60,836 nucleotides of DNA from Clostridia bacterium (GCA_017480115.1 JAFVBH010000055.1:1-60836); one strand, 5' to 3'. Shown: positions 8,741 through 16,319, numbered from the stretch's first letter. Numbers and translations: made by a program. Notes: generated from the letters alone by a model not told the origin.

Positions 8741-8753
8741 TTTCGTCTTGATT

Positions 8754-9650
8754 TTACCTTGCGCCTTTGTCGCGGTTACGCAGGTATTTCGCGTAGTGCG
8801 CGCAAGCGTCCTGAATAAACTTCTGCAGCTCCTGAATCGATGCTTTCGGGCGAAACGTCCTTACAAATTCCACCGGAACCTTGATCGTTTCTTTCTGATT
8901 CGGCTTGGGTTCCGTCATAATGGAAAAGATTCGATCCATATCCAGATTTCCGGATTCGGCAAGTTTGCGCATCTGCTGCGCTTGATGCAGAGATGGCGTC
9001 GCATCCTCGCTTTCGATGGTCGTAATCAGATCACGCTGTGCGTCCTGCGGCAAGTATGAAAGTTCCACCGCCGGTGTCAGCGCGATTCTTTTTTCATCAA
9101 CCATTTTCTGAAGTTCCGGAGCAAGTTCAGCAAGCCTAATATATCTCTGAATCTGCGTTCTGCTATCAGGACTTTCGTCCGCAAGCTGTTGAATTGATGT
9201 GCCGCCCAACTTCTGCCCAACTTGGGCAGAAGTTCCGTCGATGTCCAAATCGCTTCTGTATCCCTGCCGTTTCATAGCGTCCAAACGCATTTTGTATGCC
9301 GCGGTCTTTTCACTCGGCAGTAAGTCGGAACGCTGACATAAATTTGCTTCCACCATTGCAATAATCGCCTCATCTTCCGATACGGTTACCACCCGAACGG
9401 GAATCTGATTGATACCCAAACGATGGCATACTTCCAATCTGCGTCTGCCTGAAATCATCTGATAATGATTGCGCGCTTTGTCGATTTCTCTCACCATAAT
9501 CGGGTCGAGAACGCCGAATTTCCTAATGCTTTCCGTCAGCATCTCCATCGTATCGTCATCGTGAAGCTGAAACGGATTATTCGGGATCGGGTCAATGTTC
9601 AGATGTTCGATGCACATATTCTGCATATAACCGTTAAAGTTTACATTCAT
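8754..9650 (-). CDS. ParB/Spo0J-like nuclease-fold DNA-binding protein
   Basis: This 298-residue protein has the ParB N-terminal motif (ESIRKFGVLDPIMVRE...MISGRRRLEVCHRLG, about residues 39-80) and a central helix-turn-helix region (LGGTSIQQLADESPDSRTQIQRYIRL, near 150-175). It lacks an adjacent ParA. In integrative elements such orphan ParB proteins are thought to aid maintenance or regulate transfer genes. The ATG at 9650 is preceded by GGAGGAT. The leader carries an A-B-C alternative-pairing arrangement like that of xis. Confidence 0.85.
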   Translation of the reverse strand: MNVNFNGYMQNMCIEHLNIDPIPNNPFQLHDDDTMEMLTESIRKFGVLDPIMVREIDKARNHYQMISGRRRLEVCHRLGINQIPVRVVTVSEDEAIIAMVEANLCQRSDLLPSEKTAAYKMRLDAMKRQGYRSDLDIDGTSAQVGQKLGGTSIQQLADESPDSRTQIQRYIRLAELAPELQKMVDEKRIALTPAVELSYLPQDAQRDLITTIESEDATPSLHQAQQMRKLAESGNLDMDRIFSIMTEPKPNQKETIKVPVEFVRTFRPKASIQELQKFIQDACAHYAKYLRNRDKGAR

Positions 9651-9752
9651 AGAAATTATCCTCCATAATTTAAAATATTTGAATTTGCTTTCTTAAAAGA
9701 TGGAGGTTATGACACTTGAAAAGTGTAAGTGAAAATGGTTACGGTCATAACC
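9651..9752 (-). promoter_or_regulatory. three-segment leader of parB with alternative pairing
   Basis: On the minus strand, segment A GGTTATGAC (9752-9744) pairs perfectly with segment B GTCATAACC (9713-9705), enclosing a small ACACTT/AAGTGT hairpin. Segment B also contains CCTCCAT, which can pair over 7 bp with segment C ATGGAGG (9667-9661), the Shine-Dalgarno of parB. It could also act as a DNA cruciform or ParB site; the sequence alone does not decide. Confidence 0.5.
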
Positions 9753-9846
9753 TGATTGTTTTTTCTGGCATTGCTCCTTTTATTTTTGGTTTTCTCATCT
9801 TGCCGATCATTTCTCTCCCTTAAATTTTATAGGTTGTGTTTCTTGT
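9753..9846. other. short T-rich gap between parB leader and mob
   Basis: This is a pyrimidine-rich spacer on the plus strand with no gene. On the minus strand it is A/G-rich and contains the end of the mob transcript. I see no clear terminator. Confidence 0.3.
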
Positions 9847-11004
9847 TTAGCCGCGAGCGCCGCGCGACTTATCCCGATTTCTGTGCAGCTTTTTCTCAAC
9901 CATTTGCTTGATAGAAATATCGCCGTAGAAGCGGCGCAGCAACTTATCCTCCTCCGCAAAGGGGCGTAAATTGTCCAATTCCGTCTGTAATGCATCGCGC
10001 TCATTTTGGAGTTTATAATACTTCCGCTCCAAAACATTTGCGTTTGCGATTCGTGCTTCATAATCGCTTTTCATTTTGAAAAAGCGGATCACAAGTTTTT
10101 TGATAACTGCTTTTAGCGTTACGATCAACGGATCGACGAAGGTTGACTTATACTTTTTTGCAGTCATTATCGTTTGCGGTTCGGGCAACTGATACGCCGG
10201 ATCTTCGTCTAAATCTTTTGTAATCTGCCGTAATTCTGTTTCGCAATCATCATAAGCGTCAATGCGTTCACGCGCCGCGCCGATTTCACTTTGCAGATTT
10301 TTTAATTCGGTTTCAGCGGACTTGATTTCTTTTTCTCGTTCCTGCAACTTGTAATCTTCGACGCTCAGATGTTTCTTGTGCGTGCCCCTTTGATCCCACG
10401 TTACCCCGTATCTGCTCATCACATCGGCAAGCGCTTCCTTCTCACTGTCCACCCATTGATTCCATTCCGTATTGCTTTTGGAACCGCCGGAGAAGCCCTG
10501 TGATTTCAGCGCCTGCTTCATTGAAACACGCGTTTCCAATCCGCGTTTGCTGCCGGTTGTGAACGGAATAAAATCGATATGCAGATGCGGCGTTGCTTCG
10601 TCCATGTGCAAGTGTGCGGAGAATACATAGAGGTTCGGATTGCGTTGCTCAAAGCTCTGAAAGTATTCATCCAGAATTATTTTTGCACCGTCGCCGTTGC
10701 GGTAATTAGAGCTCATATCGTCCTTGTTACCGATCTGAACGATGATTTCATAGAACGGTTTTTCCTGTTTTCCGGTGCGTATTTTTTCGTAATAATCATC
10801 GATCATTCTGTCTTTGCGGGTTTGCTTTGCGTTGTATTTTTGCAGCGCTTCATCGAACAGCTTGTGATATGCGTCCTGTAATTTTTCATTTCGGTAAGTG
10901 ACGTTCAGATGAGATCGCGACGGATCGGTATTTGCTGCATGGAACTTCCGTTCATTATGATTTGTAGACCCTTTTCCGGTCATAATGCTGATGGTTCTGA
11001 GCAT
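9847..11004 (-). CDS. MobV-type relaxase (plasmid recombination enzyme, Pre/Mob)
   Basis: This 385-residue relaxase would nick oriT and lead single-strand transfer when a helper conjugation system is present. The N-terminal part carries HNERKFHAANTDPSRSHLN and the MobV metal motif HLHMDEATPHLHIDFIPF (about residues 133-150). The C-terminal third is coiled-coil-rich (LQSEIGAARERIDAYDD, YKLQNERDALQTELDNL). The ATG at 11004 has GGAGGTT upstream. A hairpin cluster immediately upstream (11057-11111) is the likely oriT. No type IV secretion genes are present, so the element is mobilizable and not self-transmissible. Confidence 0.9.
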   Translation of the reverse strand: MLRTISIMTGKGSTNHNERKFHAANTDPSRSHLNVTYRNEKLQDAYHKLFDEALQKYNAKQTRKDRMIDDYYEKIRTGKQEKPFYEIIVQIGNKDDMSSNYRNGDGAKIILDEYFQSFEQRNPNLYVFSAHLHMDEATPHLHIDFIPFTTGSKRGLETRVSMKQALKSQGFSGGSKSNTEWNQWVDSEKEALADVMSRYGVTWDQRGTHKKHLSVEDYKLQEREKEIKSAETELKNLQSEIGAARERIDAYDDCETELRQITKDLDEDPAYQLPEPQTIMTAKKYKSTFVDPLIVTLKAVIKKLVIRFFKMKSDYEARIANANVLERKYYKLQNERDALQTELDNLRPFAEEDKLLRRFYGDISIKQMVEKKLHRNRDKSRGARG

Positions 11005-11056
11005 AGATAACCTCCTTCTTGAACCTTATACAATCAAATATCCTTAAAATGGTTCT

Positions 11057-11111
11057 GTTACTCTTGTCAAGAGTAACGCAAAAGCACTTTTGACAGCTGG
11101 GCTATCAAAAG
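11057..11111. other. candidate oriT: two adjacent hairpins upstream of mob
   Basis: A perfect inverted repeat GTTACTCTTG (11057-11066) / CAAGAGTAAC (11068-11077) with a one-base centre is followed by CTTTTGACAG (11087-11096) / CTATCAAAAG (11102-11111) with one mismatch. MobV origins of transfer typically lie just upstream of the relaxase gene and contain such hairpins. The nick site cannot be placed. Confidence 0.5.
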
Positions 11112-11245
11112 ATGCTCTTGCGCCCTCCGGGGGTGCGGATCATCGGTGGCGATCTCTGCCGGCTTCAGTCGGCAGAAGCACCGACCGAGCCGGCAGGCGA
11201 GACCGGGGCGCTGCCCCGTTCACTGCGTGAACTCCCCGGCAAAGC
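11112..11245. other. GC-rich spacer of the IME, no gene
   Basis: This is a GC-rich stretch with several short inverted repeats (CTGCCGGCTTCAGTCGGCAG near 11157-11176). Similar sequence is common beside oriT regions. No open frame has a ribosome site. Confidence 0.35.
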
Positions 11246-11263
11246 AGCCTTTTGAAAAAGGCT
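11246..11263. terminator. AT/GC stem-loop, possible terminator
   Basis: AGCCTTTT (11246-11253), loop GA, AAAAGGCT (11256-11263) form a perfect 8-bp stem. It lies downstream of the broken replication gene on the minus strand and upstream of the oriT region. Confidence 0.4.
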
Positions 11264-11350
11264 CTTTGTGATCCGCGAAAACTTTTATGGCACAGACTCT
11301 AATGCTGAAAAAGACGGTTTAATACACAGCGTTATCGGCGTTACAGATAA

Positions 11351-12910
11351 CTATATGCTTTCTTCCTCCGCAATTCTTCTTGCGATTTCTTTCGGAACAA
11401 CCAGCAAACGCAAAGTCTTATTGCCGATACGAATCAGCTTTTTGTTATGACCGCTGTTGTCTTTTACGAGTAAATTTTCAGCAGCCAATGCGCTTAGTAA
11501 TCCGCGTTCGGTGATTGCAAAACCTTCCCCTTGATCGACACACAAACGGCGTACTTCTTTGTGGACAAGAGACGAGTCGAGATAGAAGTATTCCTCGTCC
11601 TCGTATCCGACGCAATGTTCACGGCTCAGAATTTCGATGCGCTCTTTCGGGATCAGCGTGATACGGTCGCTATCCAACAGAGATAAAAACTTTTTCAAGA
11701 AAACGTGCGTCGGTTGATCCTCCACTGTTTTTCTCTGCTGATTTCTTGCAAGCGAGAGAATTACCGTTTCAAATTCAGTGTTCATTTTTATTGCCGTTTC
11801 CGGTAGAATTGCGTTCCTTGCTTTCAGAAATTCCACGAAGAATCCGAATCCGAAGGAGAGCGTAACAAGATCATCGATCAACCTATCGCGTAGCGGATTG
11901 TTTTCTTTTTCTGTTCGTTTGCGAATGTGGTTTCGGTTTTCTCGGAACATCTCAGACAGCATTTTTACAAAACCGTTTTCGTCTTTCAGAAATGTTTCTT
12001 TGAGCCATTCCGTGTAGTGAAACATTACAGAAGAAAACACACCGTCAGCGGCAAGACGCTGAAACTTTGTCAACTCGTCGTTGTTCACGTCACCCTGTTT
12101 CAGATCAAGACACAGGTACCTTGCCGTGCCGCTTTCGCCAACGTCGGGAGAAAATTCCCCTGTGATGATCGCGTTACCCTGCGGAAAATAATCCTTCATT
12201 GCTTCGGATTTGGAATTCAGTCTGCCGCGACCAACTCTGTTGCCGTACGCGCGTAAAATCGTCTGCATTTTTGCGTTCATGTCGCTTGCGTCGTGCCCAT
12301 TGGATGGATGAAAGTCGTCAATACAAGTGAGAATAGCATACACGAAGAATAGGATAATACCGATTACAGCTATAACCGCAAGAACTTTTAAAAATGAGAA
12401 AAAACTGTTGACGGTATCAATTGCCCTATCAATAATCAAAAATCTCATCATAAGCAGGGTGTCGCGCGGCTTTAATTGCAGACATTCAAAAAGACTGCCC
12501 CAAGCCGTGAAATAGGTTTCAGGGATGGCGGCAAGGTCTGCCCAGTCGAGATTGCTTTCCACTGGGAATACATGATGCGCCGGAAGAAGGGCATATTCAG
12601 CGTAACTGCCGTTAAACGAGCGCCCCATGCCGCCCATCATAGAGATCACCTTTTGCCCGACTCGCATTCCGCTGTCAGATGGATCGACAATCTCTCCCGC
12701 ACATTCGATGCCGGGAATAATCGGTTTCTGAATATAATCGGCTTGGATCTCGTTCAATCGCAAAATCTGCTCAGAATGGTTCAAGCCGAACGCACCGATT
12801 TTTACGAGTACCCATCCGAGTTTGACTTGTGGGATCGGAAATTCTGACAGAACGATTTCCTCTGATTTTGTAATTTTGTTCAGAACAACGGCTCTCATTG
12901 TCTTGTTCAT
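11351..12910 (-). pseudogene. in-frame chimera: quinone-oxidoreductase N-term + membrane segment + DUF927-type helicase C-term
   Basis: The 519-codon frame joins unrelated pieces. Residues 1-154 are the GroES-like N-terminal domain of an NADPH:quinone oxidoreductase (AFGLNHSEQIL, PGIECAGEIVDP), stopping at RDTLLM where the Rossmann fold should begin. Residues 155-194 are AT-rich and hydrophobic (LAVIAVIGIILFFVYAIL) and match neither neighbour. From about 195 on (CIDDFHPSNG, RAYGNRVGRGRL, GESGTARYLCLDL) it resembles the C-terminal part of DUF927/primase-helicase proteins of clostridial mobile elements. Neither enzyme can be functional. It marks the broken distal end of the IME and the broken last gene of the ACGX operon. 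Confidence 0.7.
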
Positions 12911-12914
12911 ATCC

Positions 12915-13529
12915 TCAAATCCTTTCTATCGCTTCTACCGGGCAATTCTCGGCACAGTTACCGCAATGCAAGCAGTGGTTTGCGTCAATGACAAACGGTA
13001 CTCCCGCTGCAATCACGCCCTGCGGACAAACAGTCTGACAGGTACCGCAGCCGATACAACTATCTGTGATGTGATAACCCTTTTTGAGCGGCTCAGCGCT
13101 GCCCACCTTAAAATATTCCCGCGTGATCGGTCTTGTAGAAAGGCAGAAATACTCGATAGTATAGTCCTTCAGCATAAACATCGTGTCGATGTTTTTCGTT
13201 TCACCGGGATAGACATTTTCAAGGTAAGGCTGCTCCTTATATAAAATATCCCGCCACTTAATCTGTTCGTATTCGGGCACTTCCACAGCCCTGCCGGACA
13301 GACGGATCGTTTCTTTATATTTCGTGTAGCCGAGTATCTGCACTCTGCCGTCATTTTTAAGCTGAGAGGCAAAATATTTACCCCGTGCGGTCAGGAAATA
13401 GAGCGTCGTGCCCGCATAGTGGATCGCGCTGATGTTGCGCACCTGCGGCGCGCCGGTTTCATCGACGGTTGCAAAATCCAGAACGCCGACATAGCCGAGT
13501 TTTTTCAGGCAAGTTTCAATATCCGTCAT
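12915..13529 (-). CDS. FMN-binding split-barrel protein with 2[4Fe-4S] ferredoxin domain
   Basis: This 204-residue redox protein has residues 1-135 in a pyridoxamine-5'-phosphate-oxidase-like FMN split barrel (LDFATVDETGAPQVRNI, LYFLTARGKYFASQL). Residues 150-204 form a bacterial ferredoxin with two CxxCxxCxxxCP clusters (CIGCGTCQTVCP and CLHCGNCAENCP). It could pass electrons between FMN and Fe-S clusters, for example to the radical SAM partner. Its start overlaps the stop of the radical SAM gene by four bases, so the two are translationally coupled. Assignment to the RiPP pathway is by context. Confidence 0.85.
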   Translation of the reverse strand: MTDIETCLKKLGYVGVLDFATVDETGAPQVRNISAIHYAGTTLYFLTARGKYFASQLKNDGRVQILGYTKYKETIRLSGRAVEVPEYEQIKWRDILYKEQPYLENVYPGETKNIDTMFMLKDYTIEYFCLSTRPITREYFKVGSAEPLKKGYHITDSCIGCGTCQTVCPQGVIAAGVPFVIDANHCLHCGNCAENCPVEAIERI

Positions 13530-14608
13530 TCGACTGTCCTTTCTTCTTTCGGCTCAATCAGTCCGTTTTCCTCGTTTGCCCAGCATTGGGGGTCATCGCC
13601 GTAAAAATCGCCGGTATAGCCTTTTGCGACAGCGGGACATCCGCGGCAGAACTGTTTTAACTTACAGCAGGAGCACCTTGAAAAATCATCATAGTTTCTG
13701 TATGCTTCCATGCTTGTGATCCACACATCAGCAAGCCGATCCTCAAATATATTACCAACCTTGCTGTCTGAAACTCTGCGGCAGGCAAAGACGTCGCCTG
13801 TCGGCAGGATCGTCAAATGGCAATTCCCGCAGTTGCAGCCGCCGTATATCATGCCGTCGCAGGCGTATGACGGGATTTTGAATTCTCCGATCTCATATTC
13901 GTAAAGCGTCCAAAGGTGATCCTTTTTGTTGAAATAAGTATCGCAGCCCTCCGCTTCGTATTCCTTGAATTTTTTATCGCAGATTGCAAGCAGCTCGCGG
14001 TATTCCTGCGGCGTCATGCTGGTATCCAGCTCGCCGCCGGAGGGGACGTAGCGGGAGAATGCAAAGATATTCGCGCCTGCTTTCACGACCGCGTCAATGA
14101 TACCGGATACCTCCATACGGTTCTGTTTGGAAACAGTCGTCATAATGACGCTTCTGATCCCAGCGCGGTTGATACAGCCGATCTTCTCCAGCGTGCAGTC
14201 AAAGCTGCCGGGCTTGCGGTACCAGTCGTGGGTTTGGCGAAGCCCGTCAAGCGAGAGCTGATATTTCTGACAGCCGTAAAAATTCAGCTCCCGGCAAATC
14301 TGATCGTTTAGGTGAAAGGGATTGCCCATGATCGTAAACGGTATCTCATGTTTATGGAACAGCGCCAATAGCCGCCAAAAATCCGGGTGCAGGATCGGGT
14401 CGCCGCCGGTCAGATAAAAATACGGCAGCCGGTCATATACCTCGCAGAAATCGAGACAGTTATAGAAGGCGTCCTGTAGTTGCTCCCAACTCATGCTGTC
14501 GAGCTTCTTGCACGGGTCGCCGGAAAAAATGTAGCAATGCTTGCACCGCTGATCGCATTCATCGGTTATGTGCCATTGAAATGAAAAATACTGTTTCATG
14601 TTCTTCAC
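13526..14608 (-). CDS. radical SAM/SPASM peptide maturase of the ACGX type
   Basis: This 360-residue enzyme has the radical SAM cluster motif CDQRCKHC at Cys18, Cys22 and Cys25. A TIM-barrel core with LTGGDPILHP near residue 65 follows, then a C-terminal SPASM domain with many Cys (CDGMIYGGCNCGNC; CRR; CSCCKLKQFCRGC; CW) for auxiliary [4Fe-4S] clusters. SPASM enzymes of this kind modify Cys-rich ribosomal peptides. The neighbouring repeat peptide makes this the likely maturase, matching what I recall as the ACGX-system radical SAM family (from memory, not checked). The ATG at 14608 follows AGGTGAAG. Confidence 0.88.
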   Translation of the reverse strand: MKNMKQYFSFQWHITDECDQRCKHCYIFSGDPCKKLDSMSWEQLQDAFYNCLDFCEVYDRLPYFYLTGGDPILHPDFWRLLALFHKHEIPFTIMGNPFHLNDQICRELNFYGCQKYQLSLDGLRQTHDWYRKPGSFDCTLEKIGCINRAGIRSVIMTTVSKQNRMEVSGIIDAVVKAGANIFAFSRYVPSGGELDTSMTPQEYRELLAICDKKFKEYEAEGCDTYFNKKDHLWTLYEYEIGEFKIPSYACDGMIYGGCNCGNCHLTILPTGDVFACRRVSDSKVGNIFEDRLADVWITSMEAYRNYDDFSRCSCCKLKQFCRGCPAVAKGYTGDFYGDDPQCWANEENGLIEPKEERTVE

Positions 14609-14650
14609 CTAATGCTTTGAGGTTTCTATATAAATCGAAGTGTTATCGAA

Positions 14651-14680
14651 GTTCCCGGCAAGATACCTCCCACCGGGAAC
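14651..14680 (-). terminator. hairpin between precursor and maturase genes
   Basis: GTTCCCGG (14651-14658) and CCGGGAAC (14673-14680) form a perfect 8-bp stem in the 94-base gap. It is not followed by a strong T run, so it probably attenuates transcription or stabilises the upstream mRNA. That would let the small precursor be made in excess over its enzyme, as is usual in RiPP operons. Confidence 0.5.
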
Positions 14681-14702
14681 AGGTTTGGGGGGGAAGTAAG
14701 AA

Positions 14703-14942
14703 TTACTTGTCGCCAGCGCCACAGGCAGTACCGCAAGCAGCGGGCTTTTCTTCCGGCTTGTCGGCAGCGCCACAGGCAGTACCGCAGGCAGCGGGTTTTT
14801 CTTCCGGCTTGTCGGCAGCGCCACAGGCAGTACCGCAGGCAGCGGGTTTTTCTTCCGGCTTGTCGGCAGCGCCGCATGCTGCAGCGGGAGCTTTCTTCTC
14901 CTCGTCTTTCTTGCCCCATCCGAACAGATTGGAAAGTGCCAT
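14703..14942 (-). CDS. ACGX-repeat RiPP precursor peptide
   Basis: This 79-residue peptide begins with MALSNLFGWGKKDEEKK, a likely leader. It then carries near-identical 17-residue repeats built on ACGTACGAADKPEEKPA. All seven Cys occur in the word ACG-X. Only Ala, Cys, Gly, Thr, Asp, Lys, Pro and Glu make up the repeats. The strong site AAGGAGG precedes the ATG. It is the first gene of the minus-strand operon and is followed by a radical SAM/SPASM enzyme, so it is the probable substrate. The mature product and its role are unknown. The number of repeats may vary between strains. Confidence 0.85.
   Translation of the reverse strand: MALSNLFGWGKKDEEKKAPAAACGAADKPEEKPAACGTACGAADKPEEKPAACGTACGAADKPEEKPAACGTACGAGDK
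14718..14870. repeat. three tandem 51-bp repeats inside the precursor gene
   Basis: Units begin at 14718, 14769 and 14820. Units two and three are identical and unit one differs at two positions. The period is an exact multiple of three, so copy-number change would keep the frame. A degenerate fourth unit follows from 14871. Confidence 0.9.
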
Positions 14943-14994
14943 GGTTGAATCCTCCTTGGTAAGTGTCAGAGTGCGTTTGCTCTCTGCACTTCTA

Positions 14995-15023
14995 ATTATA
15001 CGGATTGTTTTGATTCATACAAG
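14995..15023 (-). promoter_or_regulatory. probable promoter of the ACGX operon
   Basis: On the minus strand TATAAT (15000-14995) lies 16 bases after TTGTAT (22-17 of the 15000 block). It faces the divergent HxlR promoter across about 70 bases, so one regulator could control both. Confidence 0.5.
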
Positions 15024-15095
15024 TACGCACTTTTTTGTAACTGTCCTCTTTTTCCTGTTTTTTCGGGCTGAATTTATAAATTTTCGTGCAGGGGA

Positions 15096-15124
15096 TTGAA
15101 ACGAAAGGAATGTTATGGTACAAT
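15096..15124 (+). promoter_or_regulatory. promoter of the hxlR-type gene
   Basis: TTGAAA (15096-15101) and TACAAT (15119-15124) are separated by 17 bases, 39 bases ahead of the chosen start. Confidence 0.6.
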
Positions 15125-15163
15125 TCGAGTGTAACATTAGAAATGAAAGTATTGGTGAGCCGT

Positions 15164-15517
15164 ATGAAAACAAAAGAAGAACTGCCGGACTGTCCGGTAG
15201 CAACAACTGTCCAGCTGATTGGGAACAAGTGGAAGCTTTTGATTATCCGAAATCTCCTTGTACGTCCTTGGCGTTTTAACGAATTGCATAAATCCCTTGA
15301 GGGGATCAGCCAAAAAGTATTGACCGATAGTCTGCGTCAAATGGAGGCTGACGGAATCATTACCCGTACCGTCTATCCCGAAGTTCCGCCGAGAGTGGAA
15401 TATGCCCTCTCTGAACTTGGCGAGAGTATGCGCCCGATCCTCAAATCTATGGAAACATGGGGAACAAGCTATAAGACGCAGAGCGAGTTATGCAATTCCT
15501 GCATGCAATCAGAATGA
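15164..15517 (+). CDS. HxlR-family transcriptional regulator
   Basis: This 117-residue winged-helix regulator has the HxlR signature (GNKWKLLIIRNLL, RFNELHKSLEGISQKVLTDSLRQMEADGII, VEYALSELGESMRPIL). It carries a Cys near the N terminus (PDCPV) at the position used by redox- or quinone-sensing relatives such as YodB, plus a C-terminal CNSC pair. I chose ATG 15164 because GGTGAG lies upstream; ATG 15143 is also possible. It is divergent from the ACGX operon and probably represses it in a redox-dependent way (inference). Confidence 0.88.
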   Translation: MKTKEELPDCPVATTVQLIGNKWKLLIIRNLLVRPWRFNELHKSLEGISQKVLTDSLRQMEADGIITRTVYPEVPPRVEYALSELGESMRPILKSMETWGTSYKTQSELCNSCMQSE

Positions 15518-15518
15518 G

Positions 15519-15548
15519 TGCCAGCGGCAAAAATGCTGCTGGCATTTT
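15519..15548 (+). terminator. terminator of the hxlR gene
   Basis: TGCCAGCGGC (15519-15528) pairs with GCTGCTGGCA (15535-15544) and is followed by TTTT. It starts two bases after the stop codon. Confidence 0.8.
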
Positions 15549-15662
15549 CATTGGTGCTTTTAAGCGTGGAAATAAACCCCCGGTTCTACCGGGGGAGGGA
15601 AAAAGGCGGAGCCAGAAATAGAACGAGCGAGCTCAAAGCAAGCCCAAAAGCTTTCGGAACAA

Positions 15663-15727
15663 TTAAACCTCCGGGTATAATGGTAATGGTTTAGCGACCG
15701 CATTACCGGAATACCTAGGAGGTTTAA
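15663..15727 (+). promoter_or_regulatory. SD-sequestering stem in the IS200 leader
   Basis: TTAAACCTCC (15663-15672) is a perfect complement of GGAGGTTTAA (15718-15727), which contains the tnpA ribosome site. A nested stem GGTAATG/CATTACC (15682-15688/15101-offset pair at 15701-15707) lies inside. Translation of IS200 transposase is known to be repressed by such a leader hairpin. Confidence 0.8.
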
Positions 15728-15731
15728 TAAC

Positions 15732-16208
15732 ATGAAGATAGGAAATAACGAAATAAAAAGTGCAGCACACTCAAAGTACAGATGCCAGTATCATATTGTA
15801 TTTGCCCCAAAATACAGAAGAAAAGAAATATATGGGCAATTGCGAAAAGATATCGGAGAAATTCTGCGGAAATTGTGTGAGCAAAAAGAAGTAGAGATTA
15901 TAGAGGCGGAAGCGTGTCCGGATCATATACATATGCTCGTAAGTATCCCACCGCATATAAGTGTATCACAATTCATGGGATATCTCAAGGGAAAAAGTAC
16001 GTTAATGATTTTCGACCGACACGCAAATTTAAAGTATAAGTATGGCTCGCGGCACTTTTGGTGTAGAGGATACTATGTAGATACGGTCGGTCGAAACAAG
16101 AAAGTGATCGCGGAGTATATTAGAAATCAGTTAGAGGATGATTACGCCGCAGATCAGGTAAGTATGAAAGAGTTTGTCGACCCGTTCACGGGTAACAAGA
16201 ATAAGTAA
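15732..16208 (+). CDS. tnpA: IS200/IS605-family transposase TnpA (Y1 HUH)
   Basis: This 158-residue single-strand DNA transposase has the HUH motif (DHIHMLVSIP) near residues 61-70. The catalytic Tyr is in the C-terminal helix (EYIRNQLEDDY, near 134). The conserved CQYHIVFAPKYRRKEIYG opening is also typical. The length matches the family. The frame is intact, so the copy may be active. GGAGG lies nine bases before the ATG inside the sequestering stem. Confidence 0.95.
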   Translation: MKIGNNEIKSAAHSKYRCQYHIVFAPKYRRKEIYGQLRKDIGEILRKLCEQKEVEIIEAEACPDHIHMLVSIPPHISVSQFMGYLKGKSTLMIFDRHANLKYKYGSRHFWCRGYYVDTVGRNKKVIAEYIRNQLEDDYAADQVSMKEFVDPFTGNKNK

Positions 16209-16319
16209 GCATTAAAAAACAGCCGCACGTGAGCGGCTGCTGGGAATGTAATGCGGTGCTAAACTTTCAGAGCCCCTTTTAGGGGCCATGCCAGTAATCA
16301 CCCCTTATAGGGGTGGAGC
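16209..16319 (+). other. 3' untranslated part of IS200 with several hairpins
   Basis: Successive small stems AGCCGC/GCGGCT (16222-16242), AGCCCC/GGGGC (16270-16288) and CACCCC/GGGGTG (16299-16316) occupy the gap between tnpA and the right-end hairpin. The first is a likely terminator. Confidence 0.5.

Larger units (their letters stand above)
6938..12448. mobile_element. decayed integrative mobilizable element (IME) at tRNA-Leu
   Basis: A minus-strand module of integrase, excisionase, ParB-like protein, MobV relaxase and the C-terminal part of a DUF927-type replication protein lies directly downstream of the tRNA-Leu 3' end. That arrangement is typical of tRNA-targeting IMEs. I cannot find a second copy of the tRNA 3' end in the window. 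The replication gene is broken and fused to a host gene fragment near 12329-12449. I therefore infer that the distal half, including attR, has been deleted. The exact left end is unknown. Confidence 0.65.

Noticed and set aside
14718..14870. Possible CRISPR array
   Set aside because: The repeats are contiguous without spacers and code for protein; no cas genes.
14703..14942. SCIFF-type six-Cys peptide
   Set aside because: Seven Cys in fixed ACG-X words with 17-residue period do not fit the SCIFF Cys spacing.
14581..15099. 172-codon plus-strand frame with Ala/Pro/Ser repeats
   Set aside because: The antisense reading of the ACGX 51-bp repeats; the minus-strand reading has the ribosome site and Cys motif.
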